This document shows, one piece after another, positions 24,660 through 36,229 of a stretch of DNA of 64,000 bases. The position numbers and the translations under genes were made by a program. How positions within the stretch are numbered: position 1 is the stretch's first letter; the number at the start of each line of letters is the position of its first letter. Source of the DNA: Pseudocercospora fijiensis CIRAD86 (Eukaryota; Ascomycota; Dothideomycetes; Mycosphaerellales; Mycosphaerellaceae); NCBI RefSeq assembly GCF_000340215.1, contig NW_006921548.1, positions 49,400-113,399 of the forward strand. Reading direction: 5' to 3'. The notes under the pieces were generated by a model, which saw only the letters and a list, made by a program, of their open reading frames with translations, was not told the DNA's origin and searched no databases.

Positions 24660-27060
24660 TAACGGACCCTTACGGCTTATAACTCCGCCGCGCCTACCGC
24701 TAGAGCGGCGGGTGCTCTCGCCTCTGCTTAATATATGTTACTTACTAGCTATTACTAGCACGCTATTACTCGCTTCTATCGTCGAGTAGCGCGTCGTTCT
24801 CTACTCTTACTATATCGCTATCCTCTAACTAGGTATCGGCCTAGTTATCCGATCCTAATCCTATTATATCTCCTTCCTCTAGCTAGCCGTCGCCCTCGTT
24901 ACCTACAAGTTCGATTAGCTTATTAGGCTAGTATTGCGACTAAGCATTTTAGTACTCCGACTAAGCTAGTTCTACCCCTGCCTTATCTCCTTTATTACCG
25001 CTATCTGCTTCCTAATCGGTAGGAGGGTCGAGTAGGTTCTTAAGGCTAGTCGTAAGACCCGTATTACTATCGTCGGTAGAGGTAGACTAGAGCCGGAACA
25101 TGTTAGTATCGCGCTTACTAGCCTTAATCTTAGAGATTAGGTCCTCTACGCTCGTAGGCGCTAGGTCGTCGATAAAGAGGCGGCTAGTAGCCTTACCGCT
25201 AAATATCGGTGCCTAAACGTTATTATCGAGCGCCTTTACTACGAGTGCGAGTAGAGGACTCTAGTTAGCAATAGTCGCAAAGAGAAATTAAAGGAGGTTA
25301 GTATAGATCTATATAGCCCTAGTTTACGGTTAGTAGGTATAAACAACCGTGCTCTACTAAGAAACTGCACTTACGCCTCCTTCTACGGTACCTACGTTAG
25401 TAGCGTAAAGAGGCCGCGAAGGCCGGAGCGAGGCTAACGCGCGAGCGCGCGGGCAAGACGTACGCGACGGTCTAGGCGGGTCTAGTATATCGTAAGTCCG
25501 TTTTAGTATAGAATACCGAGGGCGTTACTATCGTCCGGTCCGTAGTTAATAGCCCGGTAGAGAGCGGTAGATACGAGCGCCGGACCTATAGTATACTAAG
25601 CTACTAGCGGGAGGTTAGGATATATTATATTCAATCTAGCGATAACCTACTTACGTAATACATCGTTTCGTAGGGCAGCGGTAGTAGATTCCTACTACTC
25701 GCCGAAAGCGCTAGATCCTACGAGCGACCGCGCTTTCTTATATAGGGTATATAGGTACTCCTCGAGCCTAATAATCTCGCTTATCGAAGACGCTAGGTCG
25801 CTTAGGGCTTAGACGCCGATATTGTTTAGCGCCGCTATAGCGCGCGGGGTGTCTATATGCCCTTCTATAAGAGGCTTTCTAGCCTCGATATCGTACTCGC
25901 GCTTTATCTAGTATAGGGCAAAATAAGCCTCTAGGCTATATAGAGACTCGAGGATAGTCTACTAGGTAGCCTAGCCGTTTCGACCCTAGCTAAGACTATA
26001 ATTGCCGGCCTAAAGCTTAACGACGGACTTGTTTACGTAGTTTAGGAGCTAACCGACTTCGTTACGATAGAGAAGTCGAGAACGTAGAGGCCGCGCTAGG
26101 ACGGCGCCGACCTAGCGTAGCTTCTAAGTAGAGGTTAGCGGAGAACGACGGTATAGAAGTAGAAAGATCTCGCTTACTTCGAGCTTACGCTATTCTTCTC
26201 GCTTCTCCTCTTCTTTCTTTTCCTTTCGTACCTTACGAGTAGTACGTCGCTCCTCTACTCGCTTCTTCTAGGCTTCGACGGCGCGTAATTTCGCCTACTA
26301 GGCGTCGATAGCGCGCTAGGTAGCGAGTTAGTCCTTCTCCTTTTAGTTAAGAGCCTTAGCTCGTCTCTAATAAGCCGCCTCTTGCTCTCGTAGGCGTTAG
26401 GATACTACTTCGTTAGGCTCGAGCTCGTTAAAGATCCGCCGTAAAGTAAGAAGATCGGGGTACGCGCTACCCTAGGGGGCATTATCTTTATACTTATCTT
26501 GCTCCTTAGCGACGCGCTAGTACCCGCGATAAAGGTCGGTTACTATAGCTCGTAGAGCGCGGAGGTAAAGGCTAGTACTAGACGCTTCGTAAGACTAGGC
26601 TATCTCGCGCTACGCGCGATACTAAGCGTCGAGAAGTATATAGACCTAAGGACTAAGTTAGTTAGGACCTCGAGGCGTATATTTCGAGTAGTACGTATAT
26701 TAAGACTGCCTATAGCGAGAGCTAGAGGATGAATCCTAAGGTCCTCGACGTACTAGGATTAGGTTATATAGTCTAGCTCCGTATCTAGACTAGTAGTACT
26801 CGGGAGCTATAGTATAACTAAACTATAAGGCAGATTATATATAATAGGCTATATAGCGGCGTAATCGCCTTAATTAGGACTCGTACGGGTAGGAGAGTAC
26901 TAGCGCTCCGGGCTCTTATACTCTATAGTTGCTAGCGATATATTAGCGATAACGGTAGAGTAAGCGCAATATTCTAGTACGGCGTACCGAAGTTTAGAAC
27001 TCGTAATACGATAGCTCGATAGAGGTAGAGTAGTAGTAGATACGGTTAGGGTAATAAGGG
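24660..27060 (-). pseudogene. RIP-degenerated charged coiled-coil protein, unidentified
   Basis: Minus-strand frames read a long Arg/Glu/Lys/Gln-rich segment at about 26160-26400 (KVRKEKKEEEKREE) of coiled-coil character. This is followed by a folded-looking part (ISEIIRLEEYLYTLYKKA, about 25690-25790) and an acidic Ser/Asp-rich C-terminal end (TSLKNLLDPPTD, SNTG, GDEL-type) at about 24700-25200. Stops are TAG at Gln positions, and the frame changes at least once near 25400. The total would be 700-800 residues. Coiled-coil genes of this type are often unassigned in fungal accessory regions. I do not infer a function. Confidence 0.4.
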
Positions 27061-27115
27061 CTTTTAGAGTCGAAGGAGAGAAGTATAGCGGGAAATAGCG
27101 ACGCGCGGCCTATAA

Positions 27116-27249
27116 CTTGTTTGTTTACGCGGTATAGTAACGCGAGACCGAGCGAACCGTCTAGAAGCGCTAGTAACGCGCCGTTCGCGACTCGTTTGTT
27201 TACGCGGTATAGTAACGCGAGACCGAGCGAGCCGTCTAGGAGCGCTAGC
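27116..27249. repeat. 75-bp tandem duplication
   Basis: The segment starting CTTGTTTGTTTACGCGG (27116) is repeated at 27191 as CTCGTTTGTTTACGCGG and both run to an AGCGCTAG. The few differences are transitions. No coding signal. Confidence 0.75.
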
Positions 27250-27284
27250 GCTAGCTAGAGCCCCGGAGACTACGTCGGCCCGCG

Positions 27285-27311
27285 ATTTCGCTAGGACCGT
27301 CCTAGCGAAAT
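27285..27311. repeat. Hairpin B, copy 3 (perfect 27-bp palindrome)
   Basis: Arms ATTTCGCTAGGAC and GTCCTAGCGAAAT flank one base, a perfect inverted repeat. It lies about 145 bp before hairpin A copy 3. Confidence 0.9.
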
Positions 27312-27453
27312 AACCGAGGCCGCTAGACTTAGAGACTACGGTTAGTGCCTAAGCTCGACGCGACATTTCGTATAATATATCAAGCAGAGTACGTAACTAC
27401 TAGGCCTTCGGAGCAGGAATACGCTTTCCGCCTTATCGATATCCTAGGTCGCG

Positions 27454-27497
27454 GGTATATTAATCGCCGATCGCGAGCGGTACGTAATTAATACACC
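27454..27497. repeat. Hairpin A, copy 3
   Basis: Arms GGTATATTAAT and ATTAATACACC. The centre is GC-rich with the reverse-complement sense of the copy 1 centre (CGATCGCGAGCGG). The following sequence CGGCCGGACGTACG is shared with repeat D copies at 35660 and 37945. Confidence 0.8.
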
Positions 27498-27524
27498 TAC
27501 TATCCGAGTTCGGCCGGACGTACG

Positions 27525-27944
27525 ATAGAGCTATTGATTGTTGATTAATTAAAGTTACGAGCGTAATATTACAAATACAATCATAGAAATATTACAATTA
27601 TAATTATAGTAATAACAAAGTTACAACTTATCGGGACTAAAGACCCTACTAGCTATTAACTAAGCGATAAATTCTTAGACTTACTCGAATAAAGACATCC
27701 GGCTAAATCTAGATACTATTCGAAGTATATTTTAAAGCCTCTAGCAATCCTACCGTAGAAGACTTTATACGTAACGGGTAGCATCGATATATAAGAGACA
27801 TATATACGATATATAGCGCCTGTCTTTGCATTATAGAGTAATTGTAATTAAAATTACGAAGTCCGTTACCTAGGAATTACATTTACAATCACTGTAATTG
27901 TAAGTAATTCTATAATTTTAGCAATCGACAATTAATAGCTATAA
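27525..27944. mobile_element. MITE-like insertion with terminal inverted repeats
   Basis: Compared with the two other copies of the surrounding repeat (35660-35690 and 37945-37975), about 420 bp is inserted after GGACGTACG. Its ends are inverted: left TAGAGCTATTGATTGTTGATT-like, right (reverse complement) TATAGCTATTAATTGTCGATT-like, about 18 of 21 matching. Inside, AT-rich subterminal repeats with ATTACAA/TTGTAAT words face each other. No ORF, so non-autonomous. The terminal TATAGCTATTAA is shared with the ends of the 3.7-kb element at 28915-32599, which may be a relative. Confidence 0.6.
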
Positions 27945-28150
27945 TATATAACGAGCCTCTAGCTATAGGACCGATGTCGTCCTAGCCTATACCTAGCGGG
28001 ACCTTTTAAGTAGTCGATAATAGCGTGAATGCTTTGCGGACGCTCGAGCTCTCTTATTAACCGGGCATAGAATAGCTATAGCGGACACTGCTATACGGAT
28101 TACTAGCGACGACTGCTCTACGACCTTAGTAGGCAGGTTTTGTCTATAGT
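27945..28150. repeat. Repeat D, copy 3 (right part)
   Basis: Continues the hairpin-A downstream module after the MITE-like insertion: GAGCCTCTAGCTATAGG, then a CTAGCGGGACC segment and AGTCGATAATAGCGTGAATGC. Matches 35680-35753 and 37965-38140. Ends around GACTGCTCTACGACCTTAGTAG, which is also found at 38118. Confidence 0.65.
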
Positions 28151-28914
28151 AAGCTCCGTGCATTTGCTCTATTGTCTAGTATACGCAGTACTCGCGCTTA
28201 AGCCTATATAGAGCGGGTAAAGGCTGTAACTAAATCTAGCGCTTAAGGCTTAGAGACGACAGCTCCGCCCTCTAAGTTACCGTTGTCTTCGGGCTCTTAC
28301 TTTACCGAATAATTCGCGCTAGTAGGGTAACCTCTATCGGTAGTCTAGGTATTAGCGCCGTAAGTAGTCTCGCTATTTCTAGTTAGCGGGGTAGCACTAT
28401 AATAGATATAGTGTACGTACGAATCGGACGAGGCGAACTAAATTGTAACTGCTACTCCTTACGCATTACGGGAATCGATATATTCGAGGTATCCCCGCGC
28501 GGTCTTAAGGTTAGGACAATGTAGGACCCGAATCTTGCCGCTAGTAGCGTACTATTAAGCTAAGGCGTCGACCTGCTCCGCTATTAAGGCTTAAGCTCTT
28601 TGCTCCGAGCATAGTCCTAAATAGAGGGTGTCTCTATATATCGGGCACTCGGGCTTCTTATACTTAGGCTTCTTGTGCCCGGGCATCTAGATACATTAGT
28701 ATCGTGTCTATACTAGCGGCTAGAATATACGCTTAAATACCTTATACGACGATACTAAGGCGTAGGGAGGGGATAGGATAGCAATTGTAATGTCTCGCTA
28801 GAGGTAGTAAATATCGAAAGTAGAGAGGCAGACCCTTCGACTCGCGGGATGCGGTATACGGGGCATCTTAGCGTAATATAGTCTTTAAAGTACGCGTAAC
28901 TGTACTAAAGTCTA
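28151..28914. other. No recognisable feature
   Basis: RIP-type sequence with no reading frame that stays open over more than about 50 codons and no match to other repeats in the window. Confidence 0.3.
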
Positions 28915-29199
28915 CCTATAGCTAGTAAATATTAAATCCGATTTAATTTAGATTGAGATTCAATATTGAATATAAACCTAAATATCTAGTCTAATTCTAG
29001 AAGTATACTTGTACTATGCTTTACCGGAAGGTTAAGACTGCTAAGAGGTAGAGTAACCCTACTAACTTTTTACTAGTAAATCGTGCATTTCGTCCTCTAG
29101 TCGACCTATTGCAATACTACGCGTGAAAATAGTGTTTATGTTAATAGTATAGCCGTTAAATATACGGTCCGAGGTATTGTTATTAGTATTCTAGCTATT

Positions 29200-30242
29200 C
29201 TAGCTCTTCTACGCCGTACGAGCCCTTCCTACGCCCTTGCCTACCTCGACTACGCGACTCGCTAAGTATTATTTTAACGCCGGTTATAAAGTGATAGATA
29301 TTATATTAAAGATAGGTACGAGCCGGTCGACGGTGTTTCGATAGAAGTACTATTACGGCCTCTTTAGAGAGGTATTCTTACCGTCGGAGAGGTTTAAATC
29401 GAGTCGTAAGAGGAAGATTACGATAGATATAGAAATCTACCTCCTTAAGTACTTACCGATACGGCCGGAGGCATATCTCGAGGAAATGTATACTACGCTA
29501 TACGATCGCTTCGAAATTGAGGTAGATCCGGCTACGGTATAGAAGCGCCTTTATAGGCTCGGTTGGACTCGTAAAGCGGCGTATAAGATCGCGAAGGAAC
29601 GTAGTACGCTAGCGAGAGCCGCCTAGCATATAAAGAGCTAGAAATAGCCGGTAGATAAGTTAGTATTTATCGACGAGACTGCCTCTAATAAGAAGAGTAG
29701 ACATCGCAAGTTTAGATAGTCTCCGAAGGGTGTAGATTGCTACGATTATTAGTACGCGTAACGGTAAGAGCGAATGTTAGTACTTCTAGCACTTATAATC
29801 TATATATATCTACCCTATACGCTCTGTATCTAAGGCGCTATTAATTAAGTCACATTCGACGACTAGCTCGAGAATAAAGTGCTGCCGCTTCTTAGTAAGA
29901 ATATAATTATTGTAATAGACAACGCTTTAATCTACTATAGCGAGAAGGTTAAGTCGAAATCTTAGCTACTAGACACACTCTTAAGTACCTACCGCTATAC
30001 TCTCCTAACTTGAATCCTATCGAATAGACCTTCGTACTACTTAAGAAATAGCTTAAGAAGAACAGAGATCTTATAGCTGACTTCGAGACCTTCTAAGAGT
30101 TCCTTATATATGCTTTTAACTACGTTAGAAAGATTGATGTAACTAGATTGTTTAAGCATAGCGGATATAACGTATACGGCTTTAAAGCGGAGGTTTAGCT
30201 AGATAAAAGCTAGCTTACTAGCCAATTCGACTCGCTTTAAAT
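29200..30242 (+). pseudogene. Tc1/mariner-type DDE transposase, degenerate
   Basis: Would catalyse cut-and-paste transposition. The plus strand reads a helix-turn-helix segment (VIDIILKIGTSRSTVFR, about 29290-29340), a linker, then the catalytic core. The first Asp is in FIDE (29666-29677), the second in VIDN (29912-29923) and the Glu in YSPNLNPIE (30000-30024). The second-D-to-E spacing is about 34 residues (DD34E type) if one missing base between 29923 and 30013 is allowed for. That missing base is a true frameshift, which RIP does not cause. Other breaks are TAG at Gln and Trp codons. About 330 residues in all, normal for the family. Strong identification, clearly inactive. Confidence 0.85.
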
Positions 30243-30499
30243 CTAACTACATAACACTACTAATATGTCTTTATATTTGCATAATATTAAGATAATATGT
30301 ATCTAAAGCTCCGCTATCAATTTTATATATATAACTAGTATAGTATTAGTGCAATAGAAATAAGAATGTTATAGTGCGTACTGCTAAGCTTTATATATCT
30401 CCTCCGCTTTTATATCCGAGAATACCGCCGGAAAGCACTCTCGAAGTAACGACGATAATAGCGATATAAGTAGCGGAGCAATTATGAAGCTATTTCATT

Positions 30500-32300
30500 C
30501 GTTGTTCTTGATTAAACGCCTAATAAAGCTAAACTAATAAGAACGGCCGTTGCTCTATTATAAATGTCGTTATTATATCAGTTTCTCTAAGCTAGCTTTT
30601 CCTTCTAAAAGCGCTTCAAATAGTTACGTAACGTGCCTAAGTTACCCTTATAGAAGCTAAGCTCCTTCTATTCTCGTATAGGAAGTTGATATAACTGATT
30701 ACAGTTATAGCGTTTAGTTACAAAGTGCGCTTCTATCTTTAAGAGCTGTTCCCTATCTTTAGCATCCTTCTATTCGTGCTATGTCGCTACCTATTAAAAG
30801 AACTGTCTTAGTAGACTTCTTAGCGGTGTATTAAGTTGCTTAGCAACATGCTTTAGAATAGGTAACTCTTATTATATAGGCTAAGCTTCTTAGACCTAAG
30901 TAACAACGCCTAGCTTCTAGTTGACTATATTAAACATAGTCTAGATTAGATTGGCGTAATCTATAGCTAGCTGCGGAGGTGGATAACTTGCAGGTATAGA
31001 GCGAGCTCTTGCTAGTGTCTGTAATTGAAATAGCTCCTTTAAGGCCGCAAGTAGACTATTTGGTTTACGAGATTGTATCTTCTCTTTGTTCTGCTACATC
31101 TTAGCGAAGACACTATACGGCGGTTGCTTAAGAGTCGCTCCTTCTTGCTTTATAGCAAGAGCGTAAGACTATAGCTTTATTGCCTCGCTATAGAACTAGT
31201 AATAATTGCGAGGGATATCTAGAAGGCCTTTAGGTCTATAGTAGTGAGCGCTATAGTTCTCGCAGCTAGGGAGGGTATACATATAGTTAGTAAGTAGCTT
31301 AGTCGTATAATTGCCCTCCTTCCGCTCCTTAGTAATAAAGGCAATGCTAGCGACATTCTACTAATCGTTTGACTTCAGTTTGCTAACTTTAAGGATAGCT
31401 AAAGATCTAGCATCCTTCGTAGCAGTCTTGAACTCGATATTAATCTTAATCTTGTCTCTAGCATCGTTTATTAACTCTACGGCGTAGTCGAGAGCCTTGT
31501 TGTAATCGTCCGCTATATAAGAAATTAGTATACTCGTAACTCGAGTTAAGCGGATATAGCCGCTAGGCAGGTGCGAGCGATAGTAAGAATATCGTTACCT
31601 TACCTTTCTTCTAACTCTGCTTAAACTAGTAACTTTTCGGCACTTTGAACGCAGACACGATTAATATACAGTTACCGATATAGAGCTGCTTCTTCTACGC
31701 TTCTTCGTTAGCCTAATAGTACGCATCTTCGGTATACTAAGTGCTAGCGCTAGTGCGGTTATAGTTCTCGAAAGCTAACTTATTATTTCTAGTAAGAAGG
31801 CGCTAGGTTTGCTTGTATTCTAGGTCCTTACGAGGGTTATAAGACAGCGTAGATATATCTTCCTTATTTACCTACTAACCGTTAACTAGGCGCCGCGCCT
31901 AGACACCTCTTATAGGCGAAGCATTAGCTAAACGCGTTAACTTACCGACCTTAACTTCGCTAGCGACCTTATCTTCTACCGCCGTAGCGGCATCGTCGAC
32001 CTAGTAGTCCTTCTGCGCCGCGGCCTCGAATGCTAGTATATTATTAAACTTCTTCTGCTACGCCGTCTTCTGCTTTACGCCGCCGCCGGCCTTCTTCCTA
32101 CCCTTCGACTTAATAGGCGACTCGCGCCGCTTAGCGGCTTCCTTATACGCCGGCAGGTCCTTCGATACTAGCTTTCTCGATCGAGACGCGCGTACCTCCG
32201 CTATAGCGTAGTGTTCGAGATATAGGCGCTACAAATCAGACGCTATAGACGCAGCTATAAGAATAGCAGCTTCCGGCGGCAGCAACTAATAATAATACAT
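30500..32300 (-). pseudogene. RIP-degenerated ORF of about 600 codons, unidentified
   Basis: From an ATG at 32300-32298 (MYYY, then LLPPEAAILIAAS) the minus strand reads one long frame with TAG as almost the only stop. A basic segment at about 32050-32150 (SKGRKKAGGGVKQKT) could bind nucleic acid or target the nucleus. After it come ISTLSYNPRKDLEYKQ, TSILISYIADDYNKALDY (about 31520) and a region with Cys and His (NYMYTLPSCENYSAHYY, about 31250). The 3' third is less clean. It faces the transposase tail to tail inside the candidate 3.7-kb element. It may be a passenger gene or a second transposition protein. I do not recognise it. Confidence 0.5.
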
Positions 32301-32639
32301 CGTAAGAGGCTAGATTTAATAGCGGTAAGACCTTGTATAGGCATTATCGTACTTAGAGGCATAAAGAAGTCTAATCTCGAAGATCTACGAGGGTTATAAA
32401 CCTATAGTTCTTAGCAGTCTTAACCTTCCGGCAAAGCATAGTAACTCTAGGCTAGACAAAGATATAAGTATAGCCTTTAATATAGACTTGACTATATATA
32501 GTACTAAATATAAATTGAATATAAATATTTACTCCTATTCGGGACGGAATATTAATAAAGCTAGTAAATGTTAAATATTTAATATTTAATAGCTATAAGT
32601 CTATCGTACTAACCCTCCGAACCTAGACAGGGTCCGCGG

Positions 32640-33200
32640 GCGCGGACGAGGAGCCTTCCCTAACGCGTATCGATGCTCGCCCCGAGCTTTAGGTAAATGC
32701 CCGGATTTAGTATAGGTAGTAAGTAGGGAAGCGAAGGAGCTCCTTATAGTTTATAGCAAGGAGGCAGAGGCGGTAGTAAAACATACTTACTTACGGTCCT
32801 AGCTAAGCGGGCTACGAGAAGGTATCCTACGCCCTTTTAAGATTGCGAGGCTACCGGATAGTATAGCTACGCCGAGAGATTACAGAATAAGAGGCAGTAG
32901 CAACTAGGCGTCGTACGAGAGATTATTCGTATAAGAGGTATACCTAGCGCTCCTCGTTCTACTACTTGCAATCTAGCGTAGCGCTTTATAACGTCTAGGT
33001 ATAACCCTAATATAGCTGCGACAAGCATTGTCGCACTCTAATATCTATAAGCAAGTCCTATACAACCTTAGGCGAGTCCTTAGCTAGGGCCAATTAGCCT
33101 AACGGATATAAGAGCATTCCCCGAGGGAGCTCTCCTTTATTGCGGCGAAGTAGGCGTAGAATTTGCGTCGCTTACCCCTTTCGGCGGTTTCGACGAGTAG
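32640..33200 (+). pseudogene. Coding-like RIP-degenerated segment, unidentified
   Basis: A plus-strand frame of about 170 codons with TAG/TAA at probable Gln. It reads EAKELLIVYSKEAEAVVKH and LSFIAAK near its end. Likely helical. No motif. Confidence 0.3.
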
Positions 33201-34440
33201 TACTCGAGGGTTAAGTAGTCTTAGGGGACTTCGACGCCTAACGCTTTAGCTTAGACGATAGCGGGCTAAGAGACTCGTACTTACGCTTTTTATCGGCCGT
33301 ACCTACCGACTCGACTATAGTAAGCCGACGAGGTTTTCCGAGCTCCTCCGCGTAGCTACTAGTATCCTTCTTACCCTAACTACTAGTAGGAGGCCCGTCT
33401 CCTTTTAGAAGCTCTATAGATGCCTTAGCTTCTACTAAGAACCGGCTTAAGCCGCTAAAAGAAGCTACGGTCTAATTAGAGACGGTAGGAGGCCCCTTTA
33501 GCGACGTCGTTAGCTTAGTCTTACTAGGCGAGGGTTTAGGCTTAAGGCTCTCTAGCTGCGCCTTCTTTAGTATATCGGAACTGCCTACCTACTTCCTACT
33601 ACCGCCGATAGTCGACGATACTAGTAGCTAGATAGGTATAGGCTCGATCTCTAGGTTACTACGTATATACTTCTTGCTAGGTATTAAATCTAGTATAAAG
33701 ACCTCGCCGATAATACCTCCTTAGGCTTAGGTTCCGGGATTCTAGGCGTAGAATGATTTCGGGTTATCCGAGGGCACTAAATATTTATTAAGTCCTAAAG
33801 TAGGCGCCCGCTTATACGACTACGGCGGCGTCTTATCGATCTTAGCTATCTAGAGGAGGTTGGCTATCTTACTCTCGAATAGCGTACGAATCCGGTCGGT
33901 AGGCGAAGACGAGTCGATAGTCGCGTTCGCCCCTTATAGCTTCTTAATCGGCGTCTTAACCTCTTTGTTAGCCTTATTGTCGCGGACAAGAATCTTAGTC
34001 CCTTTAGTTTGCGAAGTTCGGCTACGTCCGGCTTCCGGGCTAGCCTCTCCGCGGCTGCGTTCTATACGGCCGTAATAATTAGTAAGGTTTGCTTGCCTAT
34101 CGAGGATCGGTTAGCTTACTCGTATACTACGCCGTCGGCGGCAGATCTTTTCTAGGGCTTTCTAGCGCCTATCCCTTCTAGAAGCATATTAGTAAGTAGT
34201 CGATATAGCCTAAGTAACTAACGACGCTAACCTCGAGACGCCGGGCCTCCTCGCTCTTCTAAGACCGTATTAGTAAGTGTCCGATCCCGCTTGGTTTACT
34301 AACTAGCACTAACCTTAGGCTTTATCTCGCCGGCGCCCGCCTTAGGACTAGGACTATACAACTCGGGTATTAAATCGACGTAATAGTTAAGTGCCGTAGA
34401 CCTAGTATTATAGAGGGTAGAGAGGTAGGGCGGGTAGAGC
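33200..34440 (-). pseudogene. Pro/Ser/Lys-rich low-complexity pseudogene, unidentified
   Basis: At about 33380-33860 the minus strand reads a frame with TAG stops and low-complexity sequence (ESLKPKPSPSKTKLTTSLK), with a hydrophobic patch GEVFILDLIPSKKY in the middle. Such sequence is typical of disordered regions of regulatory proteins. The open plus-strand reading at 33860-34075 is probably a shadow. The ends are not defined. Confidence 0.3.
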
Positions 34441-34479
34441 GCGGAAGAATAGAGGTCTATAGCGAAGTAGGGTCCCGCT

Positions 34480-35230
34480 TATATTTGTTTTTAAAACAAA
34501 GACTCGAGGAATACGGCCGACGCGCGAAAGCGAATCTCTACCGGTTTCTATAGTAGCGAGCTAGGCCCTACTACGTACCGGATACGGTTCTAATAGCTAC
34601 CTAGGCACCGTACCGCAACTAGTAACGCAATAACTACAGACTACTATAGTAGAAAATAGCCTCGAAAGACGCGGCATCGCTATACTACTAGTTAGAGGAG
34701 GAACTACGGGATACGGTATTTATATATCGTATTATCGTTACTACCGCTACGACTAACTACGATATAGTTAGCGAAAGACCCGAAAGCAAAAGAAGTAGTA
34801 GATCGGAAATTAAAAAGTCTCTACGGAGACAAGGGCGAAGCGACTAATACCGAGAGTAAGATATATAGCTAGTACTCTATAGCATAGGCGCTAATAATTA
34901 GGCAGAAACGAAGAAAGGCGGCTAAGTTTATATATAGCTAAGCCCGAAGAAGATCCTTACCTAAGGTTCGTAGGTTGTTTACCCTAGCGTAGCGATTAAG
35001 GCTAATACTAGTATAGAGCAGCGGGATAAGGTTTAGGAGATGCTTGTAACCGGTATAGCAATAGAGTTAGTACCGCACTTAAAGCGCAAGTATAGGGAAG
35101 ACGAAGACGGCGGAATGTCCGGCTCGCCTAATACTCCGAAACGCGTTCGAAGCACTCGCGTAGTAGAGGACGATACTACGAAGAAGTTTAAGCTTCCGAG
35201 GAGGAACAGGACCTAACTAAGAAGTAGTAG
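34480..35230 (+). pseudogene. RIP-degenerated basic protein segment, unidentified
   Basis: At 34690-35010 the plus strand reads ELRDTVFIYRIIVTTATTN, then a basic stretch RQKRRKAAKF. After a frame change, at 35030-35215, it reads Lys/Arg/Asp-rich sequence (LKRKYREDEDGGMSGS, then TKKFKLPRRNR) resembling a nuclear localisation region. It ends about 100 bp before repeat D copy 1. Confidence 0.3.
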
Positions 35231-35332
35231 ACATAGCAAATAGACTTATTAGTAAAGGAGTTAAACGTAGGCGGTATAGCTCGGACGTAAGCGGAGGAAC
35301 CCTAATCCTTAGGCTATACGCCTACTAGTACG

Positions 35333-35387
35333 TAAAGAGACAGAATACGATACCGTACGGACTTGTCGCATTATTCCTGTCTCTTTA
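35333..35387. repeat. 55-bp hairpin, copy 1
   Basis: Arms TAAAGAGACAGAATA and TATTCCTGTCTCTTTA (one-base bulge) around a 24-base centre. TA at both edges. Second copy at 37616. Confidence 0.85.
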
Positions 35388-35430
35388 GCCTATAGAAGTC
35401 CTAAAAAATGCTAAGACCGACCGGCTATAT

Positions 35431-35455
35431 TTTCGCTAGGACCGTCCTAGCGAAA
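35431..35455. repeat. Hairpin B, copy 4
   Basis: Perfect arms TTTCGCTAGGAC and GTCCTAGCGAAA around one base. Confidence 0.9.
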
Positions 35456-35603
35456 TCTATATAACCTTTGTTCGAGAGCGCCCTATAGTAGCATTCTTAA
35501 GCCTCTACGACTAGTAGTAAGAGAGTAGAGCAGAGGCCGGTCGTTATATACCGTAACTATAGCGCACTAGTTCGATAGAACTTACGGTCGCGGAAATAGT
35601 AGC

Positions 35604-35648
35604 GGATATATTAATCGCGTCCCGCTCGCGATCGGTAATTAATATACC
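35604..35648. repeat. Hairpin A, copy 4
   Basis: Arms GGATATATTAAT and ATTAATATACC around the GC-rich centre of copy 1. About 150 bp after hairpin B copy 4. Confidence 0.85.
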
Positions 35649-35753
35649 TACTATTCGTATTCGGCCGGACGTACGGCGAGCCTCGAGCTATAGGCCCGAT
35701 GTCGTCCTAGTCTAGGTCTAGCGGGACATTTTCAGCGATTAATAATAGCGTAA

Positions 35754-36229
35754 AGGCCGGCCGGGGCGGCATTAGCAAACTAGACTACGCTTTCTAGTAT
35801 AGTAAGTTATTAACTATTAGGAATCCTAAGTGCTACCCGACATTTGCTCTCTTATCGCCTTTATTAAAGAAAGGTAATAGGGAAGAGGGGGTAATTTTAG
35901 TTAGAGATAGTATAGTTAGATAATACTTTATATATATATAAATTAATCCTAGCTATAACATAGTCGAAGCTTAATATACCTATAGGTATATTTCGACTAC
36001 TTTAGTGTCTACGTCCGTATAACGATAGGAACTTGTTAGTAGAATATAAGTATATCGATAATAGCTAGATCGAAGTTCCGGGAAGTATAGAGACATATAG
36101 AGCGACGTTAATGTGTTCTTATTAGCCGGGACAGCATTATATATAAACTAATACAATATAGAGGAGGACTAACCGACCGTCGTAGGCGTAAAAACTATAG
36201 GCGGCGGCGCTACGATTTCTTATAGGCTA
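35754..36229. other. No recognisable feature
   Basis: AT-richer RIP-type sequence with short TA repeats near 35930-35940 and a palindrome TAATATACCTATAGGTATATT at about 35972. No coding signal. Confidence 0.35.

Larger units (their letters stand above)
28915..32599. mobile_element. Candidate 3.7-kb TIR element holding a DDE transposase and a second ORF
   Basis: The ends 28915-28937 and 32577-32599 are inverted copies (21 of 23 positions match; TATAGCTAKTAAATATTAA). Both ends keep a TA dinucleotide at the edge, compatible with a TA target-site duplication of the Tc1/mariner type. Inside are the Tc1-type transposase remnant (29200-30242, plus) and an unrelated long frame (30500-32300, minus). 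AT-rich subterminal sequence is present at both ends. Against this, the motif GCTAGTAAATRTTAAAT also occurs as a direct repeat at the two ends (28921 and 32560), so the boundary could be a different kind of repeat. The Tc1 element could also be nested in something larger. Confidence 0.4.
35333..35753. repeat. Repeat D, copy 1
   Basis: About 420 bp nearly identical to 37616-38035, with transition differences. Contains in order a 55-bp hairpin (35333-35387), hairpin B (35431-35455) and hairpin A (35604-35648), then a right part shared with 27945-28050. No coding signal. Confidence 0.8.

Noticed and set aside
28915..32599. LTR retrotransposon because of the direct repeat GCTAGTAAATRTTAAAT at both ends
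   Set aside because: The direct repeat is only about 17 bp, there is no TG...CA end, no primer-binding site and no gag-pol reading. The inverted match is longer and a DDE transposase is inside.
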